Below, piece by piece: positions 18,232 through 27,544 of a stretch of 64,000 nucleotides of DNA; position 1 is the stretch's first letter, and the number at the start of each line of letters is the position of its first letter. The stretch comes from Pseudoalteromonas luteoviolacea H33-S (GTDB lineage Bacteria > Pseudomonadota > Gammaproteobacteria > Enterobacterales > Alteromonadaceae), in assembly GCF_001625695.1 (NCBI RefSeq), contig NZ_AUXY01000074.1, forward strand, positions 1-64,000. The letters are read 5' to 3'. The notes below the pieces were generated by a model. It saw only the letters and a list, made by a program, of their open reading frames with translations. It had not been told where the DNA came from and ran no database searches. A program made the position numbers and the translations under genes.

Positions 18232-19545
18232 TTAGGCTTTATTACGACGTAAAATAATCACAGCAACCGCAGTGAAAGCCAAAATAAAGCAATAGAATGA
18301 AGAAGTCGATACATCCCAAGGGCTGATGCTGAAAGTCGCGCCTAGCAATAACGCTTGTGCGCCATATGGTAATGAACCTTGCATTACACACGCGAAAATA
18401 TCTAATAAACTTGCCGAACGCTTTGGTGATATATCACTATCGTCTGCTAACTTTTTAGCAACAGGCCCTGCAACGATAATACTTACCGTGTTGTTTGCAA
18501 TACACATATTACTGGTCATAACCAAGGCAGCAATACCAAGTTGATCAGCTACTTTAGCGTTCAATTTGCCAAGCTTTGATGTGATTTTATGGATTTTAGT
18601 CGCGATATACTCTAAGCCGCCATTGATGCGGATAAACTCAGACAGGCCACCGATAAACATCGACAGTAAAAAGATTTCCTGCATGTCAGTGAAGCCTTTA
18701 TATACGTCTTTAACAAATGCGCCGCCTTCATAATCACCGGCAAAGCCAACCGCAGCCGCAAAAATGATTCCGCTGAAGAGCACAGCAAATACATTCAAGC
18801 CCATGACGGCAAGAACTAGAATAAATACATAAGGTAGCACCAATAACCAATCGAAATCTTTAGTTTCAACAGCTTGAGGCTCAGGGGTCAAGAATACCAG
18901 TAGCAGCACAGTGAAGAAGGCAGCAGGTAAAGCAATTTTTAAATTCTCTTTAAACTTGTCTTTCATTTCACAACCTTGCGTACGTGTCGCTGCGATTGTG
19001 GTATCAGAAATAATAGATAAGTTGTCACCGAACATGGCACCAGAGACGATTGTGCCGGCCATTAGGGCAGGGTCAATGCCTGTTTTTATAGATACTGCGT
19101 ATGCTATCGGGCCTATGGCACCGATAGTACCCATAGATGTGCCCATGGCAGTCGATACAACTGCTGCAATTAAAAATAAGCCAGGTAGTAAAAATGCTGG
19201 TGGAATAAGTGATAAACCCGCATTTACAACCGCATCAACACCACCTGTTGCTCCCGCAACTGCAGAGAAAGAACCAGCAAGCAAGTAGATAAGGCACATG
19301 GTAATGATATTACTGTGCCCAGCACCTTTAATGAAAGTTTCAACACTTTGATTGATTGACGTTTTATTTAACCAAAAAGCAAGCACGATCGCAGGCAAAA
19401 TAGCTACCGGTGCGGGTAATTGGTAAAAGGCATAGTCAACGCCTTGTGATTGTAGGTATAAACCTGCGCCTAAAAATAGGGCAACAAAGGTAAGTAAAGG
19501 TAACAAAGATAACTTTGCACGTGTGTTGTCAAAAGATGGCTGCAT
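18232..19545 (-). CDS. metT: NhaC-family transporter, probable methionine transporter MetT
   Basis: A polytopic inner-membrane protein of about 437 residues in the NhaC antiporter family, with 10-12 hydrophobic segments and the conserved Gly/Ser/Thr-rich block STAMGTSMGTIGAIGPIA plus SGAMFGDNLSIISD. Family members exchange Na+ or H+ against solutes. The frame extends to a TTG at 19557, but I place the start at ATG 19545 after a GGGGAG ribosome site. The upstream region carries tandem Met boxes (19668-19691), the binding pattern of MetJ. In other gammaproteobacteria, NhaC proteins under MetJ control have been proposed as methionine transporters (MetT), so methionine uptake is the best guess. 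Generic Na+/H+ antiport is the alternative. Confidence 0.8.
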   Translation of the reverse strand: MQPSFDNTRAKLSLLPLLTFVALFLGAGLYLQSQGVDYAFYQLPAPVAILPAIVLAFWLNKTSINQSVETFIKGAGHSNIITMCLIYLLAGSFSAVAGATGGVDAVVNAGLSLIPPAFLLPGLFLIAAVVSTAMGTSMGTIGAIGPIAYAVSIKTGIDPALMAGTIVSGAMFGDNLSIISDTTIAATRTQGCEMKDKFKENLKIALPAAFFTVLLLVFLTPEPQAVETKDFDWLLVLPYVFILVLAVMGLNVFAVLFSGIIFAAAVGFAGDYEGGAFVKDVYKGFTDMQEIFLLSMFIGGLSEFIRINGGLEYIATKIHKITSKLGKLNAKVADQLGIAALVMTSNMCIANNTVSIIVAGPVAKKLADDSDISPKRSASLLDIFACVMQGSLPYGAQALLLGATFSISPWDVSTSSFYCFILAFTAVAVIILRRNKA

Positions 19546-19626
19546 AGCACTCCCCAAAAAACAGTATCTACTTAAGTTGCAGTGTAAGTAGACATAACCA
19601 CAGCCAACAGGGCTATTATTAGCTGT

Positions 19627-19679
19627 ATTTAAACTTCTACGCCCGCAATAATTAAATCGGCGAAGGTGGAAGTTTAAAT
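19627..19679. promoter_or_regulatory. Long imperfect dyad upstream of the NhaC-family gene
   Basis: Perfect 11-base arms ATTTAAACTTC (19627-19637) and GAAGTTTAAAT (19669-19679) enclose a 31-base insert that can form an inner GCC/GGC stem. In the minus-strand mRNA this would be a stable leader hairpin, or it may be a DNA operator. The right arm merges with the Met boxes. I could not match it to a known riboswitch. Confidence 0.45.
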
Positions 19680-19691
19680 GTTTAGACGTCT
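19668..19691 (-). promoter_or_regulatory. Tandem Met boxes, probable MetJ operator
   Basis: Read on the minus strand, three adjacent 8-mers occur: AGACGTCT (perfect Met box), AAACATTT and AAACTTCC (each 5 of 8). Tandem 8-base boxes are how the MetJ repressor binds with S-adenosylmethionine. The perfect box is the centre of the 14-base palindrome TTTAGACGTCTAAA (19681-19694). The array lies about 125-145 bases before the transporter start. Confidence 0.7.
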
Positions 19692-19893
19692 AAAGTCTAC
19701 GGTCTTTATTATAATTATTGAATAACTGACTATGGCATAGAGATACGCTAAACTCTAGGCCGGTACAAGCATGTGATAATTAGTTGTTTACTCGATTAAG
19801 TGCTAGAAAAAAATGCGCATATTGGATGAAGAGGGCGAATTGATTATCGTCTACTCATCTGAAGCGTTGATAAAAATTAGGAATGAGAAAGTA

Positions 19894-20694
19894 ATGACAA
19901 AAATAGGTGTATTTGGTGCAAACGGCAGAATGGGACAGGCATTGATTGAAGCGGTAGAAATTGAAAAAGAGGTTGAACTAGCTGGCGCATTTGTAAGAGA
20001 AAGCTCGCAATATTTAAATACGCAAGTTAGGGCACTACAACCTGTTCACACATCAACGCTTAAATTTAGCGCTGAAAACAGTGAAGACCTGCAAGCTGAT
20101 GTACTCATCGACTTTACGTTGCCTGAAGGCATGTTGTCTCATTTAAATAAGGCAGTAAGCAAACAAATCCCCATGGTGATTGGTACAACCGGTCTATCTG
20201 ATCCAGAAATGGCACAGTTACAAGAAGCCAGCAAACACATCCCCATTGTATTTGCGCGCAACTTTAGTGTCGGCGTAAACCTGTTATTAAACTTGGTGCA
20301 AACGGCAGCGACTAAGCTTGCTGATGAAATGGACATTGAAATATTTGAAGCCCACCACAGAAATAAGATTGATGCGCCGTCAGGTACGGCATTAGCAATT
20401 GGTGAAGCCATTGCAGAGGCGAAAGGGTGGGATCATGACACTGTTGCAAGGTATGACCGTAGTAATGTCCATGAAGCGAAAAGTCAAGACGAAATTGGCT
20501 ATTCAGTCCTCCGAGCAGGTGACATAGTTGGTGAACATACAGCTTACTTTGCAACCATGGGTGAAAGGCTTGAATTAACCCACAAAGCTGCATCAAGGTT
20601 AACGTTTGCATCAGGTGCAGTAAGGGCTGCACAGTGGTTGAAAAACAAACCAGCAGGACTTTATGACATGCAAGATGTCCTAGGTTTGAAGTAG
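19894..20694 (+). CDS. dapB: 4-hydroxy-tetrahydrodipicolinate reductase
   Basis: Catalyses the NAD(P)H-dependent reduction in the diaminopimelate/lysine pathway, in the cytoplasm. The Rossmann glycine motif is at the N-terminus (IGVFGANGRMGQAL). The conserved catalytic region (EIFEAHHRNKIDAPSGTAL, about 150-168) contains the catalytic His and Lys and the substrate-binding SGT. The open frame reaches back to 19813, but homologues begin at MTKIGV, so I chose ATG 19894, with an AGGA about eleven bases upstream. The resulting 266 residues match the family length. It precedes carA and carB as in many gammaproteobacteria, but a terminator follows it. Confidence 0.95.
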   Translation: MTKIGVFGANGRMGQALIEAVEIEKEVELAGAFVRESSQYLNTQVRALQPVHTSTLKFSAENSEDLQADVLIDFTLPEGMLSHLNKAVSKQIPMVIGTTGLSDPEMAQLQEASKHIPIVFARNFSVGVNLLLNLVQTAATKLADEMDIEIFEAHHRNKIDAPSGTALAIGEAIAEAKGWDHDTVARYDRSNVHEAKSQDEIGYSVLRAGDIVGEHTAYFATMGERLELTHKAASRLTFASGAVRAAQWLKNKPAGLYDMQDVLGLK

Positions 20695-20718
20695 TTTGTT
20701 TATTTTTTTGGCGGTTTC

Positions 20719-20758
20719 ACTTGAAAATGACTTTTAAGTGCTTATTTTCAAGTTTTTT
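20719..20758 (+). terminator. Terminator after dapB
   Basis: Perfect 10-base arms ACTTGAAAAT and ATTTTCAAGT are followed directly by TTTTTT, 25 bases past the dapB stop codon. The stem is AT-rich but the layout is a standard intrinsic terminator. Confidence 0.75.
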
Positions 20759-20839
20759 ACTCTAATCATTAGACGAATCTCAGAAAGTGCTGTAGACTAT
20801 AACGAATTTGCCAAAATTTAATTACTGCGTGTTACCAAG

Positions 20840-20885
20840 CGCTTTGTAGACGGGAAAAAAGCGTGTTTGCTTATCCCGTTTTTTT
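20840..20885 (+). terminator. Leader terminator with competing hairpin before carA
   Basis: ACGGGA (20850-20855) pairs with TCCCGT (20874-20879), with an inner AAGC/GCTT stem, and seven T residues follow, ending nine bases before the carA ribosome site. An alternative stem, CGCTTT (20840-20845) with AAAGCG (20858-20863), would consume part of the terminator arm region. This suggests transcription attenuation of carAB. Confidence 0.6.
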
Positions 20886-20903
20886 ATATCTATGGAGGTT
20901 AAC

Positions 20904-22040
20904 TTGACTAAATCCGCTCTGTTAGTCCTTGAAGACGGTACGGTGTTTCGCGGTACTGCCATCGGCGCCGACGGTATTTCTGTTGGTGAGGTAGTATTCA
21001 ATACGTCTATGACAGGATATCAAGAAATCTTGACCGATCCGTCTTACGCGGAACAAATTGTCACCTTAACTTACCCGCACATCGGAAACACTGGTACCAA
21101 CAGTGAAGACGAAGAAGCGGACAAAATCTGGGCTAAAGGCCTTGTGATTCGTGACTTACCATTACTAGCAAGTAATTTCCGTAACGAACAATCGTTAAGT
21201 GATTATTTGAAAGAACGTAATATTTTAGGGATAGCGGATATCGATACGCGCAAGCTGACGCGTATCCTACGTGATAAGGGAGCTCAAAACGGCTGCATCA
21301 TCGCTGGTGATGACGTTGACGAGCAACAGGCGCTTGAAGCGGCTAAGGCATTCCCTGGCCTAAAAGGAATGGATTTAGCAAAAGTTGTAACAACAGAATC
21401 TTCTTTTCCTTGGAATGAAGGCAGCTGGACACTAGGTGAAGGCTTTAAAACGCTTGAGCAAGGTGAAGAGCAGTTCCATGTTGTTGCATACGATTTTGGT
21501 GTAAAGAAAAATATCTTACGTATGCTAGTTGACCGTGGCTGTAAGCTAACGGTTGTTCCTGCAGAAACCTCCGCTGCAGAAGTACTGGCATTAAACCCAG
21601 ACGGCATCTTCCTTTCAAATGGTCCTGGTGATCCAGAGCCGTGTACTTATGCAATCGATGCTATCCAGTCTTTCCTTGAAACAGACACTCCAATTTTTGG
21701 TATTTGTCTTGGTCACCAACTACTGGCATTAGCATCAGGTGCAAAAACAGTAAAAATGAAGTTTGGTCACCACGGTGGTAACCATCCGGTTAAAGATTTA
21801 GATCGTGATGTAGTGATGATCACAGCGCAAAACCATGGTTTCGCTGCTGATGAGCAGAGCTTACCTGACAATCTTCGTGCAACGCACAAGTCATTATTCG
21901 ACGGTACGTTACAGGGTATTCACCGCACTGATAAGCCAGCTTTCAGTTTCCAAGGTCACCCTGAAGCAAGCCCTGGTCCACACGACGCAGCGCCGTTGTT
22001 TGACCACTTCATTGAATTAATGCAAGCACGCAAAGCCTAA
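20904..22040 (+). CDS. carA: Carbamoyl-phosphate synthase small subunit
   Basis: Glutamine amidotransferase subunit of carbamoyl-phosphate synthase. It hydrolyses glutamine and channels ammonia to CarB for pyrimidine and arginine synthesis. The N-terminal domain contains the conserved [20 protein letters not shown]. The C-terminal class I amidotransferase domain has the nucleophile Cys in FGICLGHQ (about 268) and the His/Glu pair in [10 protein letters not shown] (about 350). I chose TTG 20904 because GGAGG lies five bases upstream and the product then starts [12 protein letters not shown] like its homologues. This gives 378 residues. It is followed by carB after an 18-base gap and preceded by an attenuator-like terminator. 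Confidence 0.96.
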   Translation: MTKSALLVLEDGTVFRGTAIGADGISVGEVVFNTSMTGYQEILTDPSYAEQIVTLTYPHIGNTGTNSEDEEADKIWAKGLVIRDLPLLASNFRNEQSLSDYLKERNILGIADIDTRKLTRILRDKGAQNGCIIAGDDVDEQQALEAAKAFPGLKGMDLAKVVTTESSFPWNEGSWTLGEGFKTLEQGEEQFHVVAYDFGVKKNILRMLVDRGCKLTVVPAETSAAEVLALNPDGIFLSNGPGDPEPCTYAIDAIQSFLETDTPIFGICLGHQLLALASGAKTVKMKFGHHGGNHPVKDLDRDVVMITAQNHGFAADEQSLPDNLRATHKSLFDGTLQGIHRTDKPAFSFQGHPEASPGPHDAAPLFDHFIELMQARKA

Positions 22041-22058
22041 TTTATTACTGGAGTAACA

Positions 22059-25000
22059 ATGCCAAAACGTACCGACATAAAAAGCATTCTAATCTTGGGC
22101 GCAGGCCCAATTGTTATCGGCCAAGCATGTGAATTTGACTACTCTGGTGCTCAGGCCTGTAAAGCGCTTAGAGAAGAAGGCTATCGAGTTATTCTTGTAA
22201 ACTCGAACCCTGCAACGATTATGACTGACCCAGAAATGGCTGATGCAACTTACATCGAGCCAATTCACTGGGAAGTTGTTGAAAAAATCATCGAAAAAGA
22301 AAAGCCAGATGCGGTCCTTCCTACCATGGGTGGTCAGACTGCACTGAACTGTGCGCTTGATTTAGACAAGCACGGTGTGCTGGCTAAGCACGATGTTGAG
22401 CTGATTGGCGCAACTGCGGATGCAATCGATAAAGCAGAAAACCGTGAGCGTTTCGACATCGCGATGAAAAATATTGGCCTTGAGTGTCCTCGTGCAGAGA
22501 TCGCACACTCAATGGACGAAGCAAAAGACGTATTAACGCGTATTGGCTTCCCATGTATCATCCGTCCTTCTTTCACAATGGGTGGCACCGGTGGTGGTGT
22601 TGCTTACAACATGGAAGAGTTCGAAGAAATCTGTACACGTGGTTTAGACCTTTCACCGACTAATGAGCTTCTTATTGATGAGAGCTTACTTGGTTGGAAA
22701 GAGTATGAGATGGAAGTTGTTCGTGACAAAAACGACAACTGTATCATCGTATGTTCTATTGAAAACTTTGATCCAATGGGTGTTCACACCGGTGACTCAA
22801 TCACGGTTGCACCGGCACAAACACTGACTGATAAAGAATATCAGCTAATGCGTAACGCTTCGATGGCGGTATTGCGTGAGATTGGTGTTGAAACAGGTGG
22901 TTCAAACGTTCAGTTTGGTGTAAATCCAAAAGATGGCCGTATGGTTATCATTGAGATGAACCCACGTGTATCTCGTTCATCTGCACTCGCATCAAAAGCG
23001 ACGGGTTTCCCAATCGCGAAAATCGCAGCAAAACTGGCTGTAGGCTACACGCTTGATGAGCTTCAAAATGACATCACTGGTGGCGCGACACCAGCATCAT
23101 TTGAGCCTTCAATTGACTACGTTGTGACTAAGATCCCTCGTTTTAACTTTGAAAAGTTCGCTGGTGCAAATGACCGTCTAACGACTCAGATGAAGTCTGT
23201 TGGTGAGGTTATGGCGATTGGACGTAACCAGCAAGAGTCTCTTCACAAAGCACTTCGTGGTCTAGAAGTGGGCGCGACGGGTTTCAACCCAATCGTTGCA
23301 CTTGATGACCCTAAAGCAAAAGAAACCATCATCCGTGAGCTACGCGAGCCAGGTGCAGAGCGTATTTGGTACATTGCAGATGCAATGCGTCACGGTATGA
23401 GTGTTGAAGATGTATTCGAGCTAACTAAGATTGACCGTTGGTACTTAGTTCAGATTGAAGACATCATCAAAGATGAAGTTCAAATTGCAGAAGCAGGTCT
23501 TGCCGGTCTTAACAAAGATTTCCTTCGTCGCCTTAAGCGTAAGGGTTTTGCTGATGCGCGCATTGCTGAAATTGCAGGTGTGTCTGAAAAAGAAATCCGT
23601 AAGAAGCGTCATCAGTTAGAAATCCTACCTGTTTACAAGCGTGTTGATACTTGTGCTGCAGAGTTCAGCTCAGACACAGCGTACATGTACTCTACATATG
23701 ACGAAGAGTGTGAAGCAGCACCATCTGACAAAGACAAGATCATGGTTATCGGCGGTGGCCCTAACCGTATCGGTCAAGGTATCGAATTCGATTACTGTTG
23801 TGTTCATGCGGCGCTTGCAATGCGTGAAGATGGCTATGAAACTATCATGGTTAACTGTAACCCTGAGACTGTTTCTACAGATTATGATACGTCAGATCGT
23901 CTATTCTTCGAGCCGATTACACTTGAAGATGTGCTAGAAATCGTACGCGTTGAGAAGCCAAAAGGCGTTATCGTTCAGTACGGTGGTCAAACACCACTTA
24001 AGCTAGCGCGTGACCTTGAAGCGAATGGTGTGCCAGTTATTGGTACTTCTCCTGACGCAATCGACCGTGCAGAAGACCGTGAGCGTTTCCAGCAACTTGT
24101 TGAACGTCTTGACCTTCTTCAGCCTGAGAACGCGACAGTCACTTCATTAGAAGAAGCGGTTGCTAAGTCTCAAGAAATCGGTTTCCCATTAGTTGTTCGT
24201 CCATCATACGTACTAGGTGGTCGTGCGATGGAAATCGTGTATGACGAAGATGACTTACGTCGTTACATGACTGAAGCGGTATCTGTATCTAACGAAGCAC
24301 CAGTTCTTCTTGACCGCTTCCTAGATGATGCAATCGAAGTTGACGTTGATGCTATCTGTGATGGTGAAAACGTGATCATCGGCGGTATCATGGAGCACAT
24401 CGAGCAGGCGGGTGTTCACTCAGGTGACTCAGCATGTTCATTACCAGCACACTCTCTATCGCAAGATATTCAAGACGTTATGCGCAAGCAAGTACGTGAC
24501 ATGGCGCTAGAGCTTGGTGTTGTGGGTCTAATGAATACTCAGTTTGCTGTGAAAGATGGCAAAGTATACCTAATCGAGGTTAACCCTCGTGCAGCGCGTA
24601 CAGTACCATTTGTTTCTAAAGCAACAGGTGTTGCACTTGCGAAAGTCGCTGCTCGTTGTATGGTTGGCCAATCTCTAGAAAGCCAAGGCGTAACAAAAGA
24701 AGTAATTCCTCCTTATTACAGCGTGAAAGAAGTTGTACTTCCTTTTGCTAAGTTCTTAGGTGTTGACCCAATCCGTGGTCCAGAGATGCGTTCAACGGGT
24801 GAAGTCATGGGTGTTGGTGAAAACTTCGCCGAAGCATTCGCAAAAGCTCAATTAGGTGCATCAAACGCTTTACCACGTGGCGGTCGCGCGTTACTATCTG
24901 TCCGTAACAGCGACAAGTCACGCGTTGTTGAGCTTGCTAAAACGATGAAAGCTATCGGTTTTGAGCTTGACGCAACGAACGGTACAGCTAAAGCACTAGA

Positions 25001-25277
25001 AGAAGCTGGCATTGAAGTTCGCCGCGTGAACAAGGTATTTGAAGGTCGTCCTCATATTCTTGACCGTATCAAGAATGGTGAGTACAGCTACATCGTAAAT
25101 ACCACTGAAGGTCGCCAAGCGATTGAAGATTCGAAGGTGTTACGTCGTGGTGCACTTCAGCATAAGACTAACTACACCACCACGCTAAATGCAGCGTTTG
25201 CAAACTGTACTGCGCATGCCGCAGATGACAGAAGCTCTGTAAACTCTGTACAAGAATTACACCAGCGATTGAACTAA
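22059..25277 (+). CDS. carB: Carbamoyl-phosphate synthase large subunit
   Basis: A 1072-residue synthetase making carbamoyl phosphate from bicarbonate, ammonia and two ATP. The two homologous halves are visible: [20 protein letters not shown] at the N-terminus and [19 protein letters not shown] near residue 563, each starting an ATP-grasp carboxyphosphate or carbamate domain. The C-terminal MGS-like domain, the allosteric region, runs from about 935 ([11 protein letters not shown]). Length matches the family. It forms an operon with carA. Codon use is strongly biased towards frequent codons, as expected for a well-expressed gene. Confidence 0.97.
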   Translation: MPKRTDIKSILILGAGPIVIGQACEFDYSGAQACKALREEGYRVILVNSNPATIMTDPEMADATYIEPIHWEVVEKIIEKEKPDAVLPTMGGQTALNCALDLDKHGVLAKHDVELIGATADAIDKAENRERFDIAMKNIGLECPRAEIAHSMDEAKDVLTRIGFPCIIRPSFTMGGTGGGVAYNMEEFEEICTRGLDLSPTNELLIDESLLGWKEYEMEVVRDKNDNCIIVCSIENFDPMGVHTGDSITVAPAQTLTDKEYQLMRNASMAVLREIGVETGGSNVQFGVNPKDGRMVIIEMNPRVSRSSALASKATGFPIAKIAAKLAVGYTLDELQNDITGGATPASFEPSIDYVVTKIPRFNFEKFAGANDRLTTQMKSVGEVMAIGRNQQESLHKALRGLEVGATGFNPIVALDDPKAKETIIRELREPGAERIWYIADAMRHGMSVEDVFELTKIDRWYLVQIEDIIKDEVQIAEAGLAGLNKDFLRRLKRKGFADARIAEIAGVSEKEIRKKRHQLEILPVYKRVDTCAAEFSSDTAYMYSTYDEECEAAPSDKDKIMVIGGGPNRIGQGIEFDYCCVHAALAMREDGYETIMVNCNPETVSTDYDTSDRLFFEPITLEDVLEIVRVEKPKGVIVQYGGQTPLKLARDLEANGVPVIGTSPDAIDRAEDRERFQQLVERLDLLQPENATVTSLEEAVAKSQEIGFPLVVRPSYVLGGRAMEIVYDEDDLRRYMTEAVSVSNEAPVLLDRFLDDAIEVDVDAICDGENVIIGGIMEHIEQAGVHSGDSACSLPAHSLSQDIQDVMRKQVRDMALELGVVGLMNTQFAVKDGKVYLIEVNPRAARTVPFVSKATGVALAKVAARCMVGQSLESQGVTKEVIPPYYSVKEVVLPFAKFLGVDPIRGPEMRSTGEVMGVGENFAEAFAKAQLGASNALPRGGRALLSVRNSDKSRVVELAKTMKAIGFELDATNGTAKALEEAGIEVRRVNKVFEGRPHILDRIKNGEYSYIVNTTEGRQAIEDSKVLRRGALQHKTNYTTTLNAAFANCTAHAADDRSSVNSVQELHQRLN

Positions 25278-25287
25278 TGGATATAAG

Positions 25288-25306
25288 CCAAGGCCTTTGG
25301 CCTTGG
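25288..25306 (+). terminator. Hairpin between carB and greA
   Basis: Perfect 8-base arms CCAAGGCC and GGCCTTGG around a TTT loop, ten bases after the carB stop codon. No T-run follows, so termination may be partial and some transcripts may continue into greA. Confidence 0.5.
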
Positions 25307-25323
25307 TGGTAAGTGAGAGACTT

Positions 25324-25800
25324 ATGCAATCAATTCCGATGACTGTACGAGGCGAAGAGTTGCTTCGTGAAGAACTGAACCATCTGAAAAAAGTGGTTCG
25401 TCCCCAAATTGTTGCCGATATTGCCGAAGCGCGTGAACACGGTGACTTAAAAGAAAACGCTGAGTATCATGCTGCGCGTGAACAACAGGGTTTTTGTGAA
25501 GGGCGAATTCAAGAAATCGAAGCTAAATTATCGACTTCTCAAGTAATTGACGTCACAAAGATGGCTAATAATGGCAAGGTTATTTTTGGTAGCACAGTAA
25601 CGATTGTTAATGTAGATACTGATGAAGAAGTAACTTATAAAATTGTTGGCGACGACGAAGCAGACATTAAAAACAATTTAATTTCTGTAAATTCACCAAT
25701 TGCTCGTGGCTTAGTCGGCAAAGAGCTAGATGATTCAGTTAATATTCAAACTCCAAACGGTACTGTTGAATACGAAATCATCGAAGTTGAATACGTCTAA
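25324..25800 (+). CDS. greA: Transcription elongation factor GreA
   Basis: Rescues backtracked RNA polymerase by stimulating cleavage of the transcript 3' end. The 158-residue product has the N-terminal coiled coil with the catalytic acidic tip ([20 protein letters not shown]) and the C-terminal FKBP-like domain ([19 protein letters not shown]). The open frame goes back to 25297, but homologues start [10 protein letters not shown], so ATG 25324 is chosen. It follows carB after a short hairpin, a common arrangement in this group, and ends in a strong terminator. Confidence 0.97.
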   Translation: MQSIPMTVRGEELLREELNHLKKVVRPQIVADIAEAREHGDLKENAEYHAAREQQGFCEGRIQEIEAKLSTSQVIDVTKMANNGKVIFGSTVTIVNVDTDEEVTYKIVGDDEADIKNNLISVNSPIARGLVGKELDDSVNIQTPNGTVEYEIIEVEYV

Positions 25801-25820
25801 TTAGTCTAACCTAAAGATCA

Positions 25821-25852
25821 AAAGCCCAGTTCATTGTAACTGGGCTTTTTTA
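25821..25852 (+). terminator. Intrinsic terminator after greA
   Basis: Arms AAAGCCCAGTT and AACTGGGCTTT (11 bases, perfect) with a 6-base loop are followed by T residues, 20 bases past the greA stop codon. It is a textbook intrinsic terminator. Confidence 0.9.
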
Positions 25853-25942
25853 TTTCTACACAAAATAAATATCATTTTTGACTAAGATCATCCTTTCTAT
25901 GAACACTTCTCGCTAGATAAAGCTGATTGGCGTACTATCAAT

Positions 25943-25956
25943 CGTGAAATATCACG
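25943..25956. promoter_or_regulatory. Inverted repeat CGTGA-N4-TCACG, copy 1
   Basis: CGTGAAATATCACG lies immediately before the ribosome site of the sigma-54 activator gene. The same 14 bases recur after that gene at 27415-27428. It is a likely operator for autoregulation by the encoded activator. Confidence 0.6.
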
Positions 25957-25966
25957 AGGAATGATG

Positions 25967-27406
25967 ATGTCATCTGTTATTAAGCACTTCTTAAATGACC
26001 CAAAACTCTTACTCAATGCCGTCGGCGAAGGTATCTATGGCTTTGACCTATCTGGTAATGCCGTTTTTATCAATCCTGCAGCAGAAAAAATGACAGGGTG
26101 GGGAGCTGATGAGTTACTCGGTAAGAAAATTCATCAGTATCACCATCATAGCCACCCAGATGGTAGCGAATACCCCGCCGATGAGTGCCAAATTTATAAG
26201 ACCATGTTTGATGGTGAAACGCGTTATGTTAAAGGAGAGGTTTTTTGGCGTAAAGATGGGAGTTGCTTTCCGGTTGAATACACATCGACACCTGTGTATC
26301 GAGATGGTCAAGTGATAGGGGCTGTAGCGATATTTCGCGATATTTCACAACAAGAGGAAACAGAGCAAGCACTTCGTGATGCGCTCAAACAAGTGCAGTC
26401 TTTATCAGAGCAATTAAAAGACGAAAATAGCTATCTGTTGTCTGAAATTAATCAAAATTGGCAAGGTTCTGGTTTGGTGGGCCAAAGCCATGTTTTCAAC
26501 CGTATGCTTGAGCAAATTAAGTTAGTTAGTACAACCGACAGTACAGTGCTTGTTTTAGGTGAAAATGGTACAGGTAAAGAGCTAGTTGCACGAAACCTAC
26601 ACGCCTTAAGCTGTCGCTCAAAAATGCCATTTGTACGTGTGAATTGTGCTGCATTTTCCCCAAGTTTGTTAGAGTCAGAATTATTTGGTCATGAAAAAGG
26701 CGCATTTACAGGCGCACATGATAAAAGAAAAGGCCGTTTTGAGCTTGCACACAATGGCACCTTATTTTTAGATGAGATTGGTGAGCTACCCCAAGAAGCC
26801 CAAAGCAAGCTACTGCGCGTGCTGCAAGAGCAAGAGTTTGAGCGTGTTGGCGGTACAAAAACCATATCCGTTAATATACGAGTAATTGCAGCGACAAACA
26901 GAGACTTGTGGCAAATGGTGGAAGAGGGGGCGTTTAGGATGGATTTATATTATCGATTAAATGTATTCCCTATTAAAGTGCCTCCGCTTCGTGAAAGAAA
27001 AGAAGATTTACCTATGTTGTGTGCCAACATGATTAATAAGCTTAATGTTAGGTTGGGTAAGCAAATCAAAGGGATAGCAAAATCATCTTTAATCAAATTA
27101 GAGTCCTATGATTGGCCTGGAAATATCAGGGAGCTTCAGAATATTTTGGAGCGTGAAGCTATTTTAGCAAGCGGCTACACATTGCATTTGTCACAGCCTT
27201 TACACGTAGATGAGAATGTTGTCATGAAAGGTGAGACTGCAGTTCGTTTGGATGAAGTTCAAAAGCACCATATTATTAAAGTGTTAGAGATTAGCGGTTG
27301 GAAAATTTCAGGCGCGCAAGGAGCCGCTGAAAAGCTTGGATTAAATGAAAGTACGCTGCGCTCTAAGATGAAAAAGTTGGGGATCTCGAAAAAACGCGAT
27401 ATTTAA
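25967..27406 (+). CDS. PAS-domain sigma-54-dependent transcriptional activator
   Basis: An enhancer-binding activator of 479 residues. The N-terminal PAS domain (about 10-130; FINPAAEKMTGWGADELLGK) probably senses redox state or a ligand. A short coiled linker leads to the AAA+ domain with Walker A GENGTGKE (about 198), the sigma-54 contact loop GAFTGA (about 244) and Walker B TLFLDEIGE (about 264). A Fis-type helix-turn-helix closes the protein (AAEKLGLNESTLRSKMKKLG). Three ATGs stand in a row at 25961; the third, 25967, has the best spacing from AGGA. Identical inverted repeats lie upstream of the gene and between it and ccoG, and a sigma-54 promoter precedes ccoG, so ccoG is the likely target. 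The signal is unknown. Confidence 0.9.
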   Translation: MSSVIKHFLNDPKLLLNAVGEGIYGFDLSGNAVFINPAAEKMTGWGADELLGKKIHQYHHHSHPDGSEYPADECQIYKTMFDGETRYVKGEVFWRKDGSCFPVEYTSTPVYRDGQVIGAVAIFRDISQQEETEQALRDALKQVQSLSEQLKDENSYLLSEINQNWQGSGLVGQSHVFNRMLEQIKLVSTTDSTVLVLGENGTGKELVARNLHALSCRSKMPFVRVNCAAFSPSLLESELFGHEKGAFTGAHDKRKGRFELAHNGTLFLDEIGELPQEAQSKLLRVLQEQEFERVGGTKTISVNIRVIAATNRDLWQMVEEGAFRMDLYYRLNVFPIKVPPLRERKEDLPMLCANMINKLNVRLGKQIKGIAKSSLIKLESYDWPGNIRELQNILEREAILASGYTLHLSQPLHVDENVVMKGETAVRLDEVQKHHIIKVLEISGWKISGAQGAAEKLGLNESTLRSKMKKLGISKKRDI

Positions 27407-27414
27407 AGATTTTT

Positions 27415-27428
27415 CGTGAAATATCACG
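27415..27428. promoter_or_regulatory. Inverted repeat CGTGA-N4-TCACG, copy 2
   Basis: The identical 14 bases as at 25943-25956. This copy is centred about 70 bases before the -24 element of the ccoG sigma-54 promoter, a usual distance for an enhancer site. It is the probable binding site of the neighbouring activator. Confidence 0.65.
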
Positions 27429-27490
27429 CTTCCTTAGAAGGGTGTGGTAAAAAATCTTTTATATATCATGCATTTACCTATCTTTCAGTT

Positions 27491-27506
27491 TGGTCTGAAA
27501 GTTGCA
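27491..27506 (+). promoter_or_regulatory. Sigma-54 promoter of ccoG
   Basis: TGGTCTGAAAGTTGCA has the -24 GG and -12 GC dinucleotides with exact 10-base spacing and the TTGCA word typical of sigma-54 promoters. It lies 38 bases before the ccoG start codon. Confidence 0.7.
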
Positions 27507-27544
27507 AATAACTAATCGTGTTCCACTTACCGTAAGCAAGTAAT

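Noticed and set aside
19546-19893. Lysine or other known riboswitch before the NhaC-family gene or dapB
   Set aside because: I looked for lysine-type conserved loops because NhaC-family lysine transporters can carry them. The region is too short and lacks those sequences; Met boxes explain it better.
20769-20803. Sigma-70 promoter for carA
   Set aside because: TTAGAC and TAGACT or TATAAC can be paired only with poor matches or wrong spacing, so I did not list a promoter.
26336-26349. Third copy of the CGTGA-N4-TCACG repeat inside the activator gene
   Set aside because: It matches the reverse complement in 12 of 14 positions, but both mismatches are in the arms and it lies in the conserved PAS coding sequence, so chance is more likely.
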